Positions 35,899 through 43,186 of a stretch of DNA of 64,000 nucleotides are shown here, piece after piece (positions within the stretch are counted from its first letter, which is position 1; each line of letters starts with the position of its first letter). The stretch covers positions 34,509 through 98,508 of the forward strand of contig SPPL01000007.1 in NCBI GenBank assembly GCA_004570955.1, written 5' to 3'. Position numbers and translations under genes: made by a program. The stretch comes from Jeotgalicoccus nanhaiensis. GTDB lineage: Bacteria > Bacillota > Bacilli > Staphylococcales > Salinicoccaceae. The notes under the pieces are model-generated. The model saw nothing but the letters and a program-made list of their open reading frames with translations, searched no databases and was not told the origin of the DNA.

Positions 35899-35932
35899 CG
35901 GACGGAAAGTTTTGCCTTTAGGACCGTCCGTA
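35899..35932. other. Hairpin with two nested stems
   Basis: CGGACGG...CCGTCCG with an inner AAAG...CTTT in the 240-bp gap between convergent genes. It lacks a T-run on either side. The rest of the gap holds no clear signal besides the terminator at 35935. Confidence 0.4.
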
Positions 35933-35934
35933 CA

Positions 35935-35971
35935 TAAAAAAGACATGCAGAAAATTTCTGCATGTCTTTTT
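35935..35971. terminator. Bidirectional terminator near the csp-like gene
   Basis: A long stem, AAAAAGACATGCAGAAA pairing with TTTCTGCATGTCTTTTT, with T-runs usable from both strands; just beyond the csp-like stop codon. Confidence 0.88.
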
Positions 35972-35978
35972 CTTTCTT

Positions 35979-36305
35979 TTACGCTGCTGCCCTGCATGCT
36001 TCCGCACATTCAAAGCAGGCTTTGGCGCATTCCTGACAGTGATCGTGGTCATGCTTTTGGCATTCCTTGCCGCACGCTTCGCAAATCGTGGCACAAACGC
36101 CAGCAAGTTCTTTAACGAAAGGAGAATTTCTTGTGACGGCCTGTTCTAAAAATGCGCACATATCCGCACATTCACGGTCTGTTCTGATACAGTCCGCCAT
36201 CATTTTTACATCATCTTCTTTTAAGCAAGCGTCGAAACAGTGATTGCACGCTTCCATACATTCGTGCAGAGTTTTAAGCAGCTGCTGATTCTGTTCGTGA
36301 GCCAT
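35979..36305 (-). CDS. Four-helix-bundle copper-storage protein (Csp/DUF326)
   Basis: 108 aa from the ATG at 36305 (AAGGAGG upstream). Cys-rich helices carry repeated CxxxC pairs: HECMEACNHCFDAC, CIRTDRECADMCAF, VCATICEACGKEC, and a final HCQECAKACFECAEACR. This is the Csp copper-storage pattern, where thiols line the core of a four-helix bundle and bind many Cu(I) ions. No signal peptide, so cytosolic Csp3-like. The frame stays open upstream through the TPP riboswitch region, but that part does not look coding. An imperfect palindrome at 36366 in its promoter region could be regulatory. Confidence 0.88.
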   Translation of the reverse strand: MAHEQNQQLLKTLHECMEACNHCFDACLKEDDVKMMADCIRTDRECADMCAFLEQAVTRNSPFVKELAGVCATICEACGKECQKHDHDHCQECAKACFECAEACRAAA

Positions 36306-36365
36306 ATATAATTCCTCCTTAAAAGATTCATACAATTTATTAATTCCCGGAGCAATATTTTTTAA

Positions 36366-36378
36366 ACTGTAGTACAGT
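36366..36378. promoter_or_regulatory. Palindrome between csp-like gene and tenA riboswitch
   Basis: ACTGTAGTACAGT: two 6-bp arms around a central G, in the divergent region 60 bp upstream of the csp-like start. It is reminiscent of BlaI/CopY-type TACA/TGTA half-sites in inverted order. Operator role is inference. Confidence 0.35.
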
Positions 36379-36401
36379 GGAATTGTAAAGCAAATATAAA
36401 C

Positions 36402-36480
36402 GGCTGGGGGCGCACTGATGTGCTGAGAGATAATATCGACCCTTTGAACCTGTAGGTTAGGACCTGCGCAGGGAAGTCTG
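36402..36480 (+). ncRNA. TPP riboswitch aptamer (Thi-box)
   Basis: All conserved blocks are present in order: CTGGGGGCGC, GTGCTGAGAGAT, ACCCTTTGAACCTG, GTTAGGACCTGCGC and AGGGAAGT. These form the TPP three-way junction. It lies 100 bp before tenA on the same strand, so thiamine diphosphate would turn tenA off. Confidence 0.95.
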
Positions 36481-36481
36481 T

Positions 36482-36514
36482 GTCGATATATACGCGGAAG
36501 TTTGTATATTTTTT
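36482..36514 (+). promoter_or_regulatory. Expression platform of the TPP riboswitch
   Basis: ATATATAC (36486-36493) can pair with GTATAT (36504-36509) to make a weak terminator followed by T6. The same left arm as GTCGATAT (36482-36489) is complementary to ATATCGAC at about 36433-36440 inside the aptamer, giving a plausible mutually exclusive antiterminator. This is read from complementarity, not tested. Confidence 0.55.
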
Positions 36515-36580
36515 GACCCGGGCCTCTCATAAGGTTCGAGTTTTTATCGTCTTTGGCCGAAATACAAAGGAGATAAGGCA

Positions 36581-37261
36581 ATGAAGTTTACAGACAGATT
36601 ATGGGACAGCGTGGAAAGTATTTGGAACGGGTATCTTGAACATCCGTTTGTGACCGGTTTAGGGGACGGAACACTCGAGCAGGAGAAGTTTCAGCACTGG
36701 CTGAAGCAGGACTATGTATATCTTGTTGAGTATTCCCGGCTGATGGCGATTGGGGCGGAGAAGTCGCCGGACCTAGAAACGATGAATATGTTTTCTGAAA
36801 TGCTGCACGGCACGCTCTTCGGAGAAATGGAGCTGCACAGAGGTTACGCTGCGGAGTTTGGTATTTCAGAAGAGGAACTTCTTCTGACCGAAGCATCCGC
36901 AGTGAACACTGCTTACACGAGCTATATGCTGAACCACGCGCAGCGGGGAGATGCAGCGGCTGTTGCTGCATGTCTTCTCGCCTGCGCCTGGAGCTACAAT
37001 TACATCGGCAGGTCTCTGTCGGATAAATATCCGGAGCAGGAAAATAATCCGTACAAGCAGTGGGTAGAAACATATTCCGGTGAAGATTTCACCAGTTTAA
37101 ACGGGACGGCAATGACCCTCTTGAATAAGCTCGCTGAAGGAAAACCTGAACGTGAACTGGCTCTGCTTGAAGAGATTGTCGTGAAGACCAGTCTCTATGA
37201 ATATATGTTTTGGGATATGTGTGAAAACCGGGAAGAATGGCCGATTAAAGTGAGTGTATAA
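36581..37261 (+). CDS. tenA: TenA thiaminase II / aminopyrimidine aminohydrolase
   Basis: 226-aa all-helical enzyme that hydrolyses aminomethyl-pyrimidine (salvage of thiamine breakdown products) and thiamine. Family marks: HPFVTGLGDGTL at the start, D44 in KQDYVYLVEYSR, the acid H.E segment GEMELHRGY, and the catalytic Cys (C135) in LLACAWSYNYIG. AAAGGAGATAAGG lies before the ATG. A TPP riboswitch precedes it. Unlike the usual staphylococcal order, thiD, thiM and thiE do not follow; the next genes are tiny lipoproteins with their own signals. Confidence 0.92.
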   Translation: MKFTDRLWDSVESIWNGYLEHPFVTGLGDGTLEQEKFQHWLKQDYVYLVEYSRLMAIGAEKSPDLETMNMFSEMLHGTLFGEMELHRGYAAEFGISEEELLLTEASAVNTAYTSYMLNHAQRGDAAAVAACLLACAWSYNYIGRSLSDKYPEQENNPYKQWVETYSGEDFTSLNGTAMTLLNKLAEGKPERELALLEEIVVKTSLYEYMFWDMCENREEWPIKVSV

Positions 37262-37404
37262 ACGGTTATAATTATTAATAAGTTTTCAAAATTGTTAAAG
37301 GTCGGTAAATAATGTATAAGTCAGTTTTTCTTTGAGGTATTGTAGATTTAACACCATGAATCAGTCTGAATACTATCTTACTTTTAAGGAGCTGGAAATC
37401 TATA

Positions 37405-37587
37405 ATGAAGAAACTTTTAACAATCGGATCTTTAGTCGGAGTATTAGCATTAGCAGCGTGCGGCGGAGACACTGAAGAAGGAACAGAGACAGAAGAAACC
37501 GGCACTGAAGGAACAGAAACAGAAAGTACAGAGACTGAAACAGATACAGAAACAGAAGATACTGAATCAGAAGACGATGGAGCTTAA
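37405..37587 (+). CDS. Tiny acidic lipoprotein 1
   Basis: 60 aa. Signal MKKLLTIGSLVGVLALAAC with lipobox LAAC (Cys19), followed by a low-complexity tail made almost only of Glu, Thr, Asp and Gly. Mature protein of about 42 residues, unfolded and strongly negative, anchored outside the membrane. AAGGAG 12 bases before the ATG. Own terminator. Paralogue of the next gene. Confidence 0.7.
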   Translation: MKKLLTIGSLVGVLALAACGGDTEEGTETEETGTEGTETESTETETDTETEDTESEDDGA

Positions 37588-37600
37588 AAAATGCTTGAAA

Positions 37601-37631
37601 TGCCGCCGGTTAAAGCCGGCGGCACTTTTTT
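37601..37631 (+). terminator. Terminator after lipoprotein 1
   Basis: TGCCGCCGG ttaaag CCGGCGGCA, then CTTTTTT. Confidence 0.9.
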
Positions 37632-37705
37632 ATCGTGTACAGTGTTAAATTATCACATCGAGGGTATATAAGTATTAATCTGACTTAAGGAGAGTGACTG
37701 GTTAC

Positions 37706-37888
37706 ATGAAGAAATTGACAGTGGTGACAACGCTGATTGGTGTGCTTGCACTCGCGGCATGCAGCGACACGGGTGTCGATGAAACGGAAGTAGATGAGAA
37801 CGAAGTCGAAGAAGATGCACTTGATGATTCGGATGATGACGAAGAAGAAAATGAAGTTGAAGACGCTGGAACTGAAGAAGATCAGTAA
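37706..37888 (+). CDS. Tiny acidic lipoprotein 2
   Basis: 60 aa from the ATG at 37706 (AAGGAGAG upstream; an in-frame GTG at 37694 lies too close to it). Signal MKKLTVVTTLIGVLALAAC gives the same lipobox as the gene before, then an Asp/Glu/Val-rich tail with no Thr repeats. The pair look like a duplication with diverged tails. The GVLALAAC stretch is shared exactly. Function unknown; acidic tethered tails could bind cations or act as wall spacers. Confidence 0.7.
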   Translation: MKKLTVVTTLIGVLALAACSDTGVDETEVDENEVEEDALDDSDDDEEENEVEDAGTEEDQ

Positions 37889-37898
37889 AAATTATGAA

Positions 37899-37927
37899 GT
37901 GCTGCCGTTTCAGGCGGCACTATTTTT
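37899..37927 (+). terminator. Terminator after lipoprotein 2
   Basis: GTGCTGCC / GGCGGCAC (one G-T pair), loop gtttca, then TATTTTT. Confidence 0.8.
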
Positions 37928-38057
37928 ATGATTTAGCGTATTTTATCGAAAAATTATAAATTCTGTTTTTATAGAGAAGCGGCAGGTGGAATTTTTTATA
38001 CAGGATAAAAGTTGTGGTAGCATTGAATCAATAAACTGATGCGGGAGCGAAAAAGTA

Positions 38058-38876
38058 ATGAAAATTGGTGTTATTTCAGATTTGCACATTGACCGTTATA
38101 ATAGTGAAACGCTGAAACAGAAGGATTTTTCTCTTACGCTTGCCAACGAAGTGTCGAGAGAGGCGCTCGATATTCTGCTGATTGCCGGCGATATTTCAAA
38201 CGATCATGTCCGCTCTTACCGCTTTATGCAGGAGCTCGAACAGATGACCGGTGTGACGATTTACTTCGTGCCGGGTAATCACGATTTCTGGAACTTCAGC
38301 GGGGATGCGAAAAGCACCCGGGAAATATATGAATTTTTTAAAGAGACGAAATACTTTAAAGAAGGTTCGCCGATTGATCTTGGCAACGGCTGGGCACTCG
38401 TGATGAACCCGGCCTGGTATGATTATACGTATGCAAGCGACCGGTTTTCCCTGGAACGGTTAAGCGAGCGGGAATACTACGGTGGCACGTGGCAGGATAA
38501 AGTGAAAATTAACTGGGGAATGACTGATCCGGAAGTGTCCAGAGAGATGGCGGAGCGCGCCGAAGCTGACCTTGAAGCGGTCCGTGATAAAAAAATTATC
38601 CTGATGACGCATGTCGCGACTCACAAAGCATTCAGGGTGCCGATGCCGAATCGCCTGTTCGATTATTATAACGCCTTCATCGGCACATCGGACTTTGACC
38701 GCTTTTATGAAGAATATGATATCCGCTACAGTATTATGGGGCATATTCATTTTAGGCATCAGGTTGAAGAAAATGGTACGGATTACATCTGTGCCTGTCT
38801 CGGTTATAAACGTGAATGGCGGACAAAAGATATTGTGCACGAGATGCGGGACGCTTTGCAGGTTATAGAAATTTGA
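38058..38876 (+). CDS. Metallophosphoesterase
   Basis: 272-aa calcineurin-type phosphoesterase. The dimetal motifs are all visible: D8-x-H10 (ISDLHID), GDISN near 44, GNHDFW near 75, THVATH near 190 and GHIHFRH near 233. Such enzymes hydrolyse phosphodiesters or phosphomonoesters; substrates vary and none can be assigned. It stands alone with its own terminator. The Shine-Dalgarno (GCGGGAGCG) is moderate. Confidence 0.87.
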   Translation: MKIGVISDLHIDRYNSETLKQKDFSLTLANEVSREALDILLIAGDISNDHVRSYRFMQELEQMTGVTIYFVPGNHDFWNFSGDAKSTREIYEFFKETKYFKEGSPIDLGNGWALVMNPAWYDYTYASDRFSLERLSEREYYGGTWQDKVKINWGMTDPEVSREMAERAEADLEAVRDKKIILMTHVATHKAFRVPMPNRLFDYYNAFIGTSDFDRFYEEYDIRYSIMGHIHFRHQVEENGTDYICACLGYKREWRTKDIVHEMRDALQVIEI

Positions 38877-38889
38877 TAAGAGAACCATC

Positions 38890-38913
38890 AACCACCTTTT
38901 CCGGTGGTTTTTG
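38890..38913 (+). terminator. Terminator after the metallophosphoesterase
   Basis: AACCACC ttttcc GGTGGTT followed by a T-run. Confidence 0.85.
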
Positions 38914-39030
38914 TATTTTTCTGGGAATTCTTTGTATCTATCCAGGAAATTAAAATAACTTGTACGAAATAAAAATAAATCGCTGATTTTCCCTATATAT
39001 AGTATGAGAGGACTTTTAAGGAGGAAATCA

Positions 39031-40011
39031 ATGATTATATCAGAACGGAAAATCAGTAAAGAACTGGCATTTTACAGAGCACTCAGTTCCCGCTTTTGTC
39101 TGGAAGAAAAAGATGCGAAAAAATTGTCGGTGCTGGAGCGCGGTTATAAGGGAGAACGTATTTATGACGAAGTGTTTGATGAAGAGGGCCACAGTTCGGT
39201 ATTTGTCTTCCGGGATATTTATTTGAGAATCGAGGACAGTACAGCGCAGTACGACGCTCTGATTGTGAGCGATGCGGGAATAACAGTGAATGAGATAAAA
39301 AACTACTCGGGTTTTTATCGTGTGGAGAGAGGAAAATGGTATGCCGGAAACTTTGAGGTGCCGGATGATCCCCCGGCGCAGCTGAAACGCGCTATGAATA
39401 AGCTGCTCAAACTGCAGTATATTCACCGGTTGAATTTTGATATAGAGGGGAAGGTTGTTTTTCCGCATATAGATTTCCGGCTGAATTTTGATAATCAGGA
39501 TGTGCGTGAGAGATTGGTGATGAGATCCGAGCTGCGTGATTATTTAAAGAGATTTTCGAACGAGTATGCCGGCCGGTACGCGGAACGAATTGCGGAAGCG
39601 GTGTCTTCACACATTATTGATAATCCATTTTTTGATAAGAGCGCGAATTTTGATTCAGTGCGTAAAGGATTGTACTGCGGGAATTGCGGGGGTTTTGAGG
39701 TTGAAACATGGGCATATCATTTCTTCTGTACTGCATGCAAATCCAGAGAAACGAAAGAATCTCATGTTATTCGCGCGCTAAGTGATTATACTGCATTATT
39801 TACGAACGAAAAATTGACGAGAAAACGCTTATTGGAATTTATCGATTACAAAGTCAGTCCGCGTACGATTGTAAGAATGCTGAGTAAATATTGTACTCGA
39901 TTTGGCGCGGGGAATGCGACTTATTATGAGTTTAATTATGAAAATTACGAAGATGTGGTAGAAAATCATGAATATATTAGAAGGTATAAGAATCATATGA
40001 TTAAAATCTAG
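39031..40011 (+). CDS. NERD-domain (nuclease-related) protein with zinc ribbon
   Basis: 326 aa from the ATG at 39031, which has AAGGAGG upstream; the earlier ATG at 39004 has none. Residues about 35-150 match NERD: RGYKGERIYDEVF, then YDALIVSDAGITVNEIKNYSG, in which the acidic D, E and K correspond to a PD-(D/E)xK-like core. A zinc ribbon follows near residue 215 (CGNCGGFE..., CTACKS). The C-terminal 80 residues are probably helical (winged-helix-like). NERD proteins are presumed nucleases; role unknown. Immediately downstream is hairpin array 2. Confidence 0.78.
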   Translation: MIISERKISKELAFYRALSSRFCLEEKDAKKLSVLERGYKGERIYDEVFDEEGHSSVFVFRDIYLRIEDSTAQYDALIVSDAGITVNEIKNYSGFYRVERGKWYAGNFEVPDDPPAQLKRAMNKLLKLQYIHRLNFDIEGKVVFPHIDFRLNFDNQDVRERLVMRSELRDYLKRFSNEYAGRYAERIAEAVSSHIIDNPFFDKSANFDSVRKGLYCGNCGGFEVETWAYHFFCTACKSRETKESHVIRALSDYTALFTNEKLTRKRLLEFIDYKVSPRTIVRMLSKYCTRFGAGNATYYEFNYENYEDVVENHEYIRRYKNHMIKI

Positions 40012-40029
40012 GATTACCTACTTGTGCGC

Positions 40030-40200
40030 GCCACCGAAAAACGACGGCGGCACAAGAAGAGGAACTGCGCGCCACCGAGAAACGACGGTGGCACAAGAAG
40101 AGGAACTGCGCGCCACCGAAAAACGACGGTGGCACAAGAAGAGGAACTGCGCGCCACCGAAAAACGACGGAGGCACAAGAAGAGGGACTGCGCGCCACCA
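40030..40200. repeat. Hairpin array 2: 41-bp tandem stem-loop repeats
   Basis: Units begin GCCACCG at 40030, 40071, 40112 and 40153, with a partial unit at 40194: period exactly 41 bp. Each is a 22-nt stem-loop (loop AAAAACGA or AGAAACGA) plus a 19-nt spacer (ACAAGAAGAGGAACTGCGC in most units) that is near-identical between units but different from arrays 1 and 3. One unit (40153) has CGGAGGC in the right arm. It lies between the convergent NERD and thioesterase genes. Confidence 0.93.
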
Positions 40201-40225
40201 AGCTCGCACCCCACCCAATCATTAG

Positions 40226-40251
40226 CAAAAAAACGCGCCGGACCGGCGCGT
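40226..40251 (-). terminator. Terminator of the thioesterase gene
   Basis: ACGCGCCGG-A-CCGGCGCGT stem; on the minus strand it is followed by T7. Confidence 0.88.
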
Positions 40252-40264
40252 TCCACAAAAAATA

Positions 40265-40699
40265 TTATTTTTTCACTTTGATTTCTTCGTATTTCGCGTG
40301 CCATTCGGGGAAAACGCGTTTAAACATAACAGGACGGAATTCGCCGTCGACTTTTTTAACGACAATCAGGGTGGTCGTGCCGTGCGTGCAGACTTCACCG
40401 TCACCGTTAACGATTTCGAACCCGTAAATTGTACGGACACCGGTGTTTTCTTCGACCCAGGTGCGGACGAAGGCGCGGTCACCGTATTTTAATGATTTCG
40501 CATAAGTGATGTTGACGTTATGAACGGGGGCGAGGTATCCTTCCCGTTCCATTTTTAAATAATCATAGCCGATATCTTCAATCAGCTGCATGCGTCCGAG
40601 TTCCAGCCATTTAATATAGCTGCCGTGATAAATAACGCCCATCATGTCGGTATCTGCATATAATATCTGGATTTCTTTTTCTGCTACATAAACGCTCAT
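40265..40699 (-). CDS. Acyl-CoA thioesterase (hotdog, YbgC/FadM-like)
   Basis: 144-aa hotdog-fold protein. The N-terminal YADTDMMGVIYHGSYIKWLELGR segment carries the 4HBT family active-site Asp and the neighbouring His/Tyr pattern (usual form D-x-D-xx-G-x-x-xH-x-x-Y). Such enzymes hydrolyse acyl-CoA thioesters. AGGAGGAAATTTC before the ATG. It is monocistronic and convergent with the NERD gene. Confidence 0.85.
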   Translation of the reverse strand: MSVYVAEKEIQILYADTDMMGVIYHGSYIKWLELGRMQLIEDIGYDYLKMEREGYLAPVHNVNITYAKSLKYGDRAFVRTWVEENTGVRTIYGFEIVNGDGEVCTHGTTTLIVVKKVDGEFRPVMFKRVFPEWHAKYEEIKVKK

Positions 40700-40825
40700 G
40701 AAATTTCCTCCTAAAAATAACTTAAAGATATTATATCATTCTCTATCTGCAATTTTTCAAAGGAGTTTATCGTTTTTGGTTAAAAGGGTATGATAGAGAA
40801 AGAAGGCAATTAGAAATGGGGCAAA

Positions 40826-41689
40826 ATGAACATGAAATTACTGACTTTTGTAGATGAAACAACCGGGAAATATAAGCTTGGTGTACTGACTGAGAAAGGT
40901 GTGCTGGATATTTCTGGGGATTTTGAAACGCTGCAGGAGGTCATGGCGAACAAAGACAAGGCAGAGGCGCTAATTGAATTCTATCTGGAAGCGGATTATA
41001 TTGAACTGAAGAGTGTCGATGAACTGGTACTCGGTCCGGTTGTGCCAAATCCTGAGAAAATTATTTGTGTCGGTGTAAACTATAAAAGGCACGCCGAAGA
41101 AATGAAAATAGATATACCGGAGATGCCGGTGATTTTTTCGAAGTTTAATAACACACTGACCGCCCACAACAGTACGATTACAATACCGAAAGACACATAT
41201 ATGATTGACTACGAAGGAGAGCTTGCGATTATTATCGGCAGAGAGGGCCGCAATATTCCGCGTGAAGACGCGATGGATTATGTGTTCGGCTATGCTAATG
41301 CGAATGATGTTTCGGAAAGAAGCTCGCAGTTTGCGACGAGTCAATGGCTGGCGGGAAAAACTTATGACGGTTTCTGCCCGGTAGGCCCTTATATTGCAAC
41401 GCTTGGTGAAATCGGTGAACCGCATAAGCTGCGTATAAAGACATATATCAACGGCGAGCTGCGCCAGGATTCAAACACGAATGATATGGTATTTAAGAGC
41501 AGAGGACTCGTCAGTCACATTTCAAAATATATGACGCTGAAACCGGGAGATATTATTCTGACGGGTACACCGGAAGGTGTCGCTTCAGGTTATAAAACAG
41601 CGGATAAACCGTGGATTAAAGACGGTGATACAGTGACGGTGGAAATAGAAACGCTCGGTCGTCTGACAAATCATTTTAAAAAGGAATGA
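40826..41689 (+). CDS. Fumarylacetoacetate hydrolase family protein
   Basis: 287-aa FAH-family enzyme. The C-terminal domain holds the metal site: YEGELAIIIGR with the conserved Glu pair, GYANANDVSERSSQ, and the final TGTPEGVASG. The GVNYKRHAEEM loop is typical of this family, which splits C-C bonds in beta-keto acids or decarboxylates oxaloacetate. The substrate is not assigned. It is followed six bases later by the MOSC gene, forming a two-gene operon. Confidence 0.87.
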   Translation: MNMKLLTFVDETTGKYKLGVLTEKGVLDISGDFETLQEVMANKDKAEALIEFYLEADYIELKSVDELVLGPVVPNPEKIICVGVNYKRHAEEMKIDIPEMPVIFSKFNNTLTAHNSTITIPKDTYMIDYEGELAIIIGREGRNIPREDAMDYVFGYANANDVSERSSQFATSQWLAGKTYDGFCPVGPYIATLGEIGEPHKLRIKTYINGELRQDSNTNDMVFKSRGLVSHISKYMTLKPGDIILTGTPEGVASGYKTADKPWIKDGDTVTVEIETLGRLTNHFKKE

Positions 41690-41695
41690 TGTTTA

Positions 41696-42406
41696 ATGTC
41701 GATATATGGAAAAGTTCATACTCTTTATACTGGAGGAATAAAAACTGTTGGAAATCCTGATGCAGACAATAAGATGAATCAGCAGTGGAAAACAGGCGCG
41801 TTTAAAGAAAAAACGGACAAGCCGGTCTTTTTATCTAAAGAAGGTCTCGCCGGCGATGAATGTGCGGATAAGAAAAATCACGGAGGGCCGGAAAAAGCGC
41901 TGTTTGCTTACAGTCTCGCACATTACGATAAATGGCAGCGTGAACTCGGAAATTCCGACATTACGGCTGGCGGCAACGGAGAGAATATTTCTGTAATGCA
42001 TATGGATGAAACAACCGTACATATCGCGGATATATATGAACTTGGCGGCGCGATGATTCAGGTGTCTCAGCCGCGGCGCCCGTGCTGGAAACCGGCGCGG
42101 CGTCACGGCGATATTGATCTCGCGAAAAAAATTGAGGATACGGGGCGCACCGGCTGGTATTTCCGTGTGCTTAAAGAGGGGAATATCCAGGCGGGAGATA
42201 CATTTAAACTGCTTGAACGTCCGTGCCCGGAGTGGACGATTGACCGGATGAATGAAGTGCTGTACCACAACCGTGACAATATCGGCCTGCTTGAGAATCT
42301 CAGGGATTGTGAATACACACCGCCGAGCTGGAAAGCCACACTCGATAAACTGCTCTCCGGCGAAACAGTCGACGATTCGAAACGGCTGTACGGTCCGAAT
42401 ATATAA
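41696..42406 (+). CDS. MOSC domain protein (YiiM-like)
   Basis: 236 aa. MOSC core with the conserved NHGGPEKALFAYS, GGNGENISV and the sulfur-ligating Cys in PRRPCWKPARR; the C-terminal 60 residues form a small 3-alpha domain, as in YiiM. These proteins bind molybdenum cofactor and reduce N-hydroxylated substrates such as 6-N-hydroxylaminopurine. AAAAGGAATGATG precedes the ATG. Partner of the upstream FAH gene. Confidence 0.87.
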   Translation: MSIYGKVHTLYTGGIKTVGNPDADNKMNQQWKTGAFKEKTDKPVFLSKEGLAGDECADKKNHGGPEKALFAYSLAHYDKWQRELGNSDITAGGNGENISVMHMDETTVHIADIYELGGAMIQVSQPRRPCWKPARRHGDIDLAKKIEDTGRTGWYFRVLKEGNIQAGDTFKLLERPCPEWTIDRMNEVLYHNRDNIGLLENLRDCEYTPPSWKATLDKLLSGETVDDSKRLYGPNI

Positions 42407-42464
42407 GAGGAAAATATAACTCAGTGTGAATTTTGATTTTATTTTGCACTAATAAATATAAAAA

Positions 42465-42487
42465 AGTCCCGCCAAAATGGCAGGACT
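42465..42487 (-). terminator. Terminator of the opuC operon
   Basis: AGTCC-GCCA / TGGC-GGACT stem on the minus strand with T5 after it, just past the opuCD stop. Confidence 0.8.
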
Positions 42488-42495
42488 GCATAAAT

Positions 42496-43185
42496 TTAAT
42501 CGTTAACTGTTTGAGCTTTCGGTGTTTTATCGTCTGGATTATATGTCGGATCGAGCTTCCGTTCAAGGAAACGAAGCGCGAAGTCGATAATAATCGCAAT
42601 CAGGGCAATAGGAATTGCACCGGCTAAAATATACACCGTGCCGTCTGTAGCGTTCGTCCCGCGGATAATTAAATCCGACAAGGTCGGCGCGCCGATGAAC
42701 GACCCGATTGCAACGATACCAATCGCGACAACGAGTGCAATGCGGAGTCCGCCGATAATAACCGACAGGGCAAGCGGCAGTTCAATCATGCGCAATACCT
42801 GATTGCGTGTCATGCCCATACTTTTCCCGGCATCGGTAATATTTTTATCGACACCTGTAATACCTGCGTACGTATTTTTAATAATCGGCAGAAGCGCGTA
42901 CAGGAAAACCGTCAGAATAACAGTATTTGTACCAAGCCCCATAACGAGCATTAAAATCGACAGCATGGCAAGGGCCGGAATGGTCTGGATAATATTCGCG
43001 ATGGTAATAATTACACCTGACAGCTTCGCATAGCGCGCGATAAAAATCCCGAGCGGTATGCCGATAATTGCAGCAAAGAGTACACCGTAAACACTCATCA
43101 GCAGGTGGTCTGTAAAGAGACTCAGCAGATAGGCGAAGTTGTTGACGAAATAATTATATAAATCCGTTAATAAATTACCTGTCAT
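42496..43185 (-). CDS. opuCD: Osmoprotectant ABC transporter permease OpuCD
   Basis: 229-aa permease from the ATG at 43185 (GGAAGG upstream); the frame extends to 43206, inside opuCC, without a better start. Six hydrophobic segments. The EAA-like loop is GKSMGMTRNQVLRMIELPLALSVIIGG. With OpuCB it forms the channel for glycine betaine, carnitine or choline. Last gene of the four-gene operon. Confidence 0.9.
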   Translation of the reverse strand: MTGNLLTDLYNYFVNNFAYLLSLFTDHLLMSVYGVLFAAIIGIPLGIFIARYAKLSGVIITIANIIQTIPALAMLSILMLVMGLGTNTVILTVFLYALLPIIKNTYAGITGVDKNITDAGKSMGMTRNQVLRMIELPLALSVIIGGLRIALVVAIGIVAIGSFIGAPTLSDLIIRGTNATDGTVYILAGAIPIALIAIIIDFALRFLERKLDPTYNPDDKTPKAQTVND

Positions 43186-43186
43186 C

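Noticed and set aside
35979..36581. 200-codon version of the Csp-like gene
   Set aside because: The extra N-terminal part runs through the TPP riboswitch on the opposite strand and the palindrome; the ATG at 36305 has a perfect ribosome site and the Csp pattern starts there.
40030..40200. CRISPR array
   Set aside because: Repeat plus spacer layout is similar at first sight, but the 19-nt spacers are nearly identical within the array, the unit is too short, and no cas genes are near.
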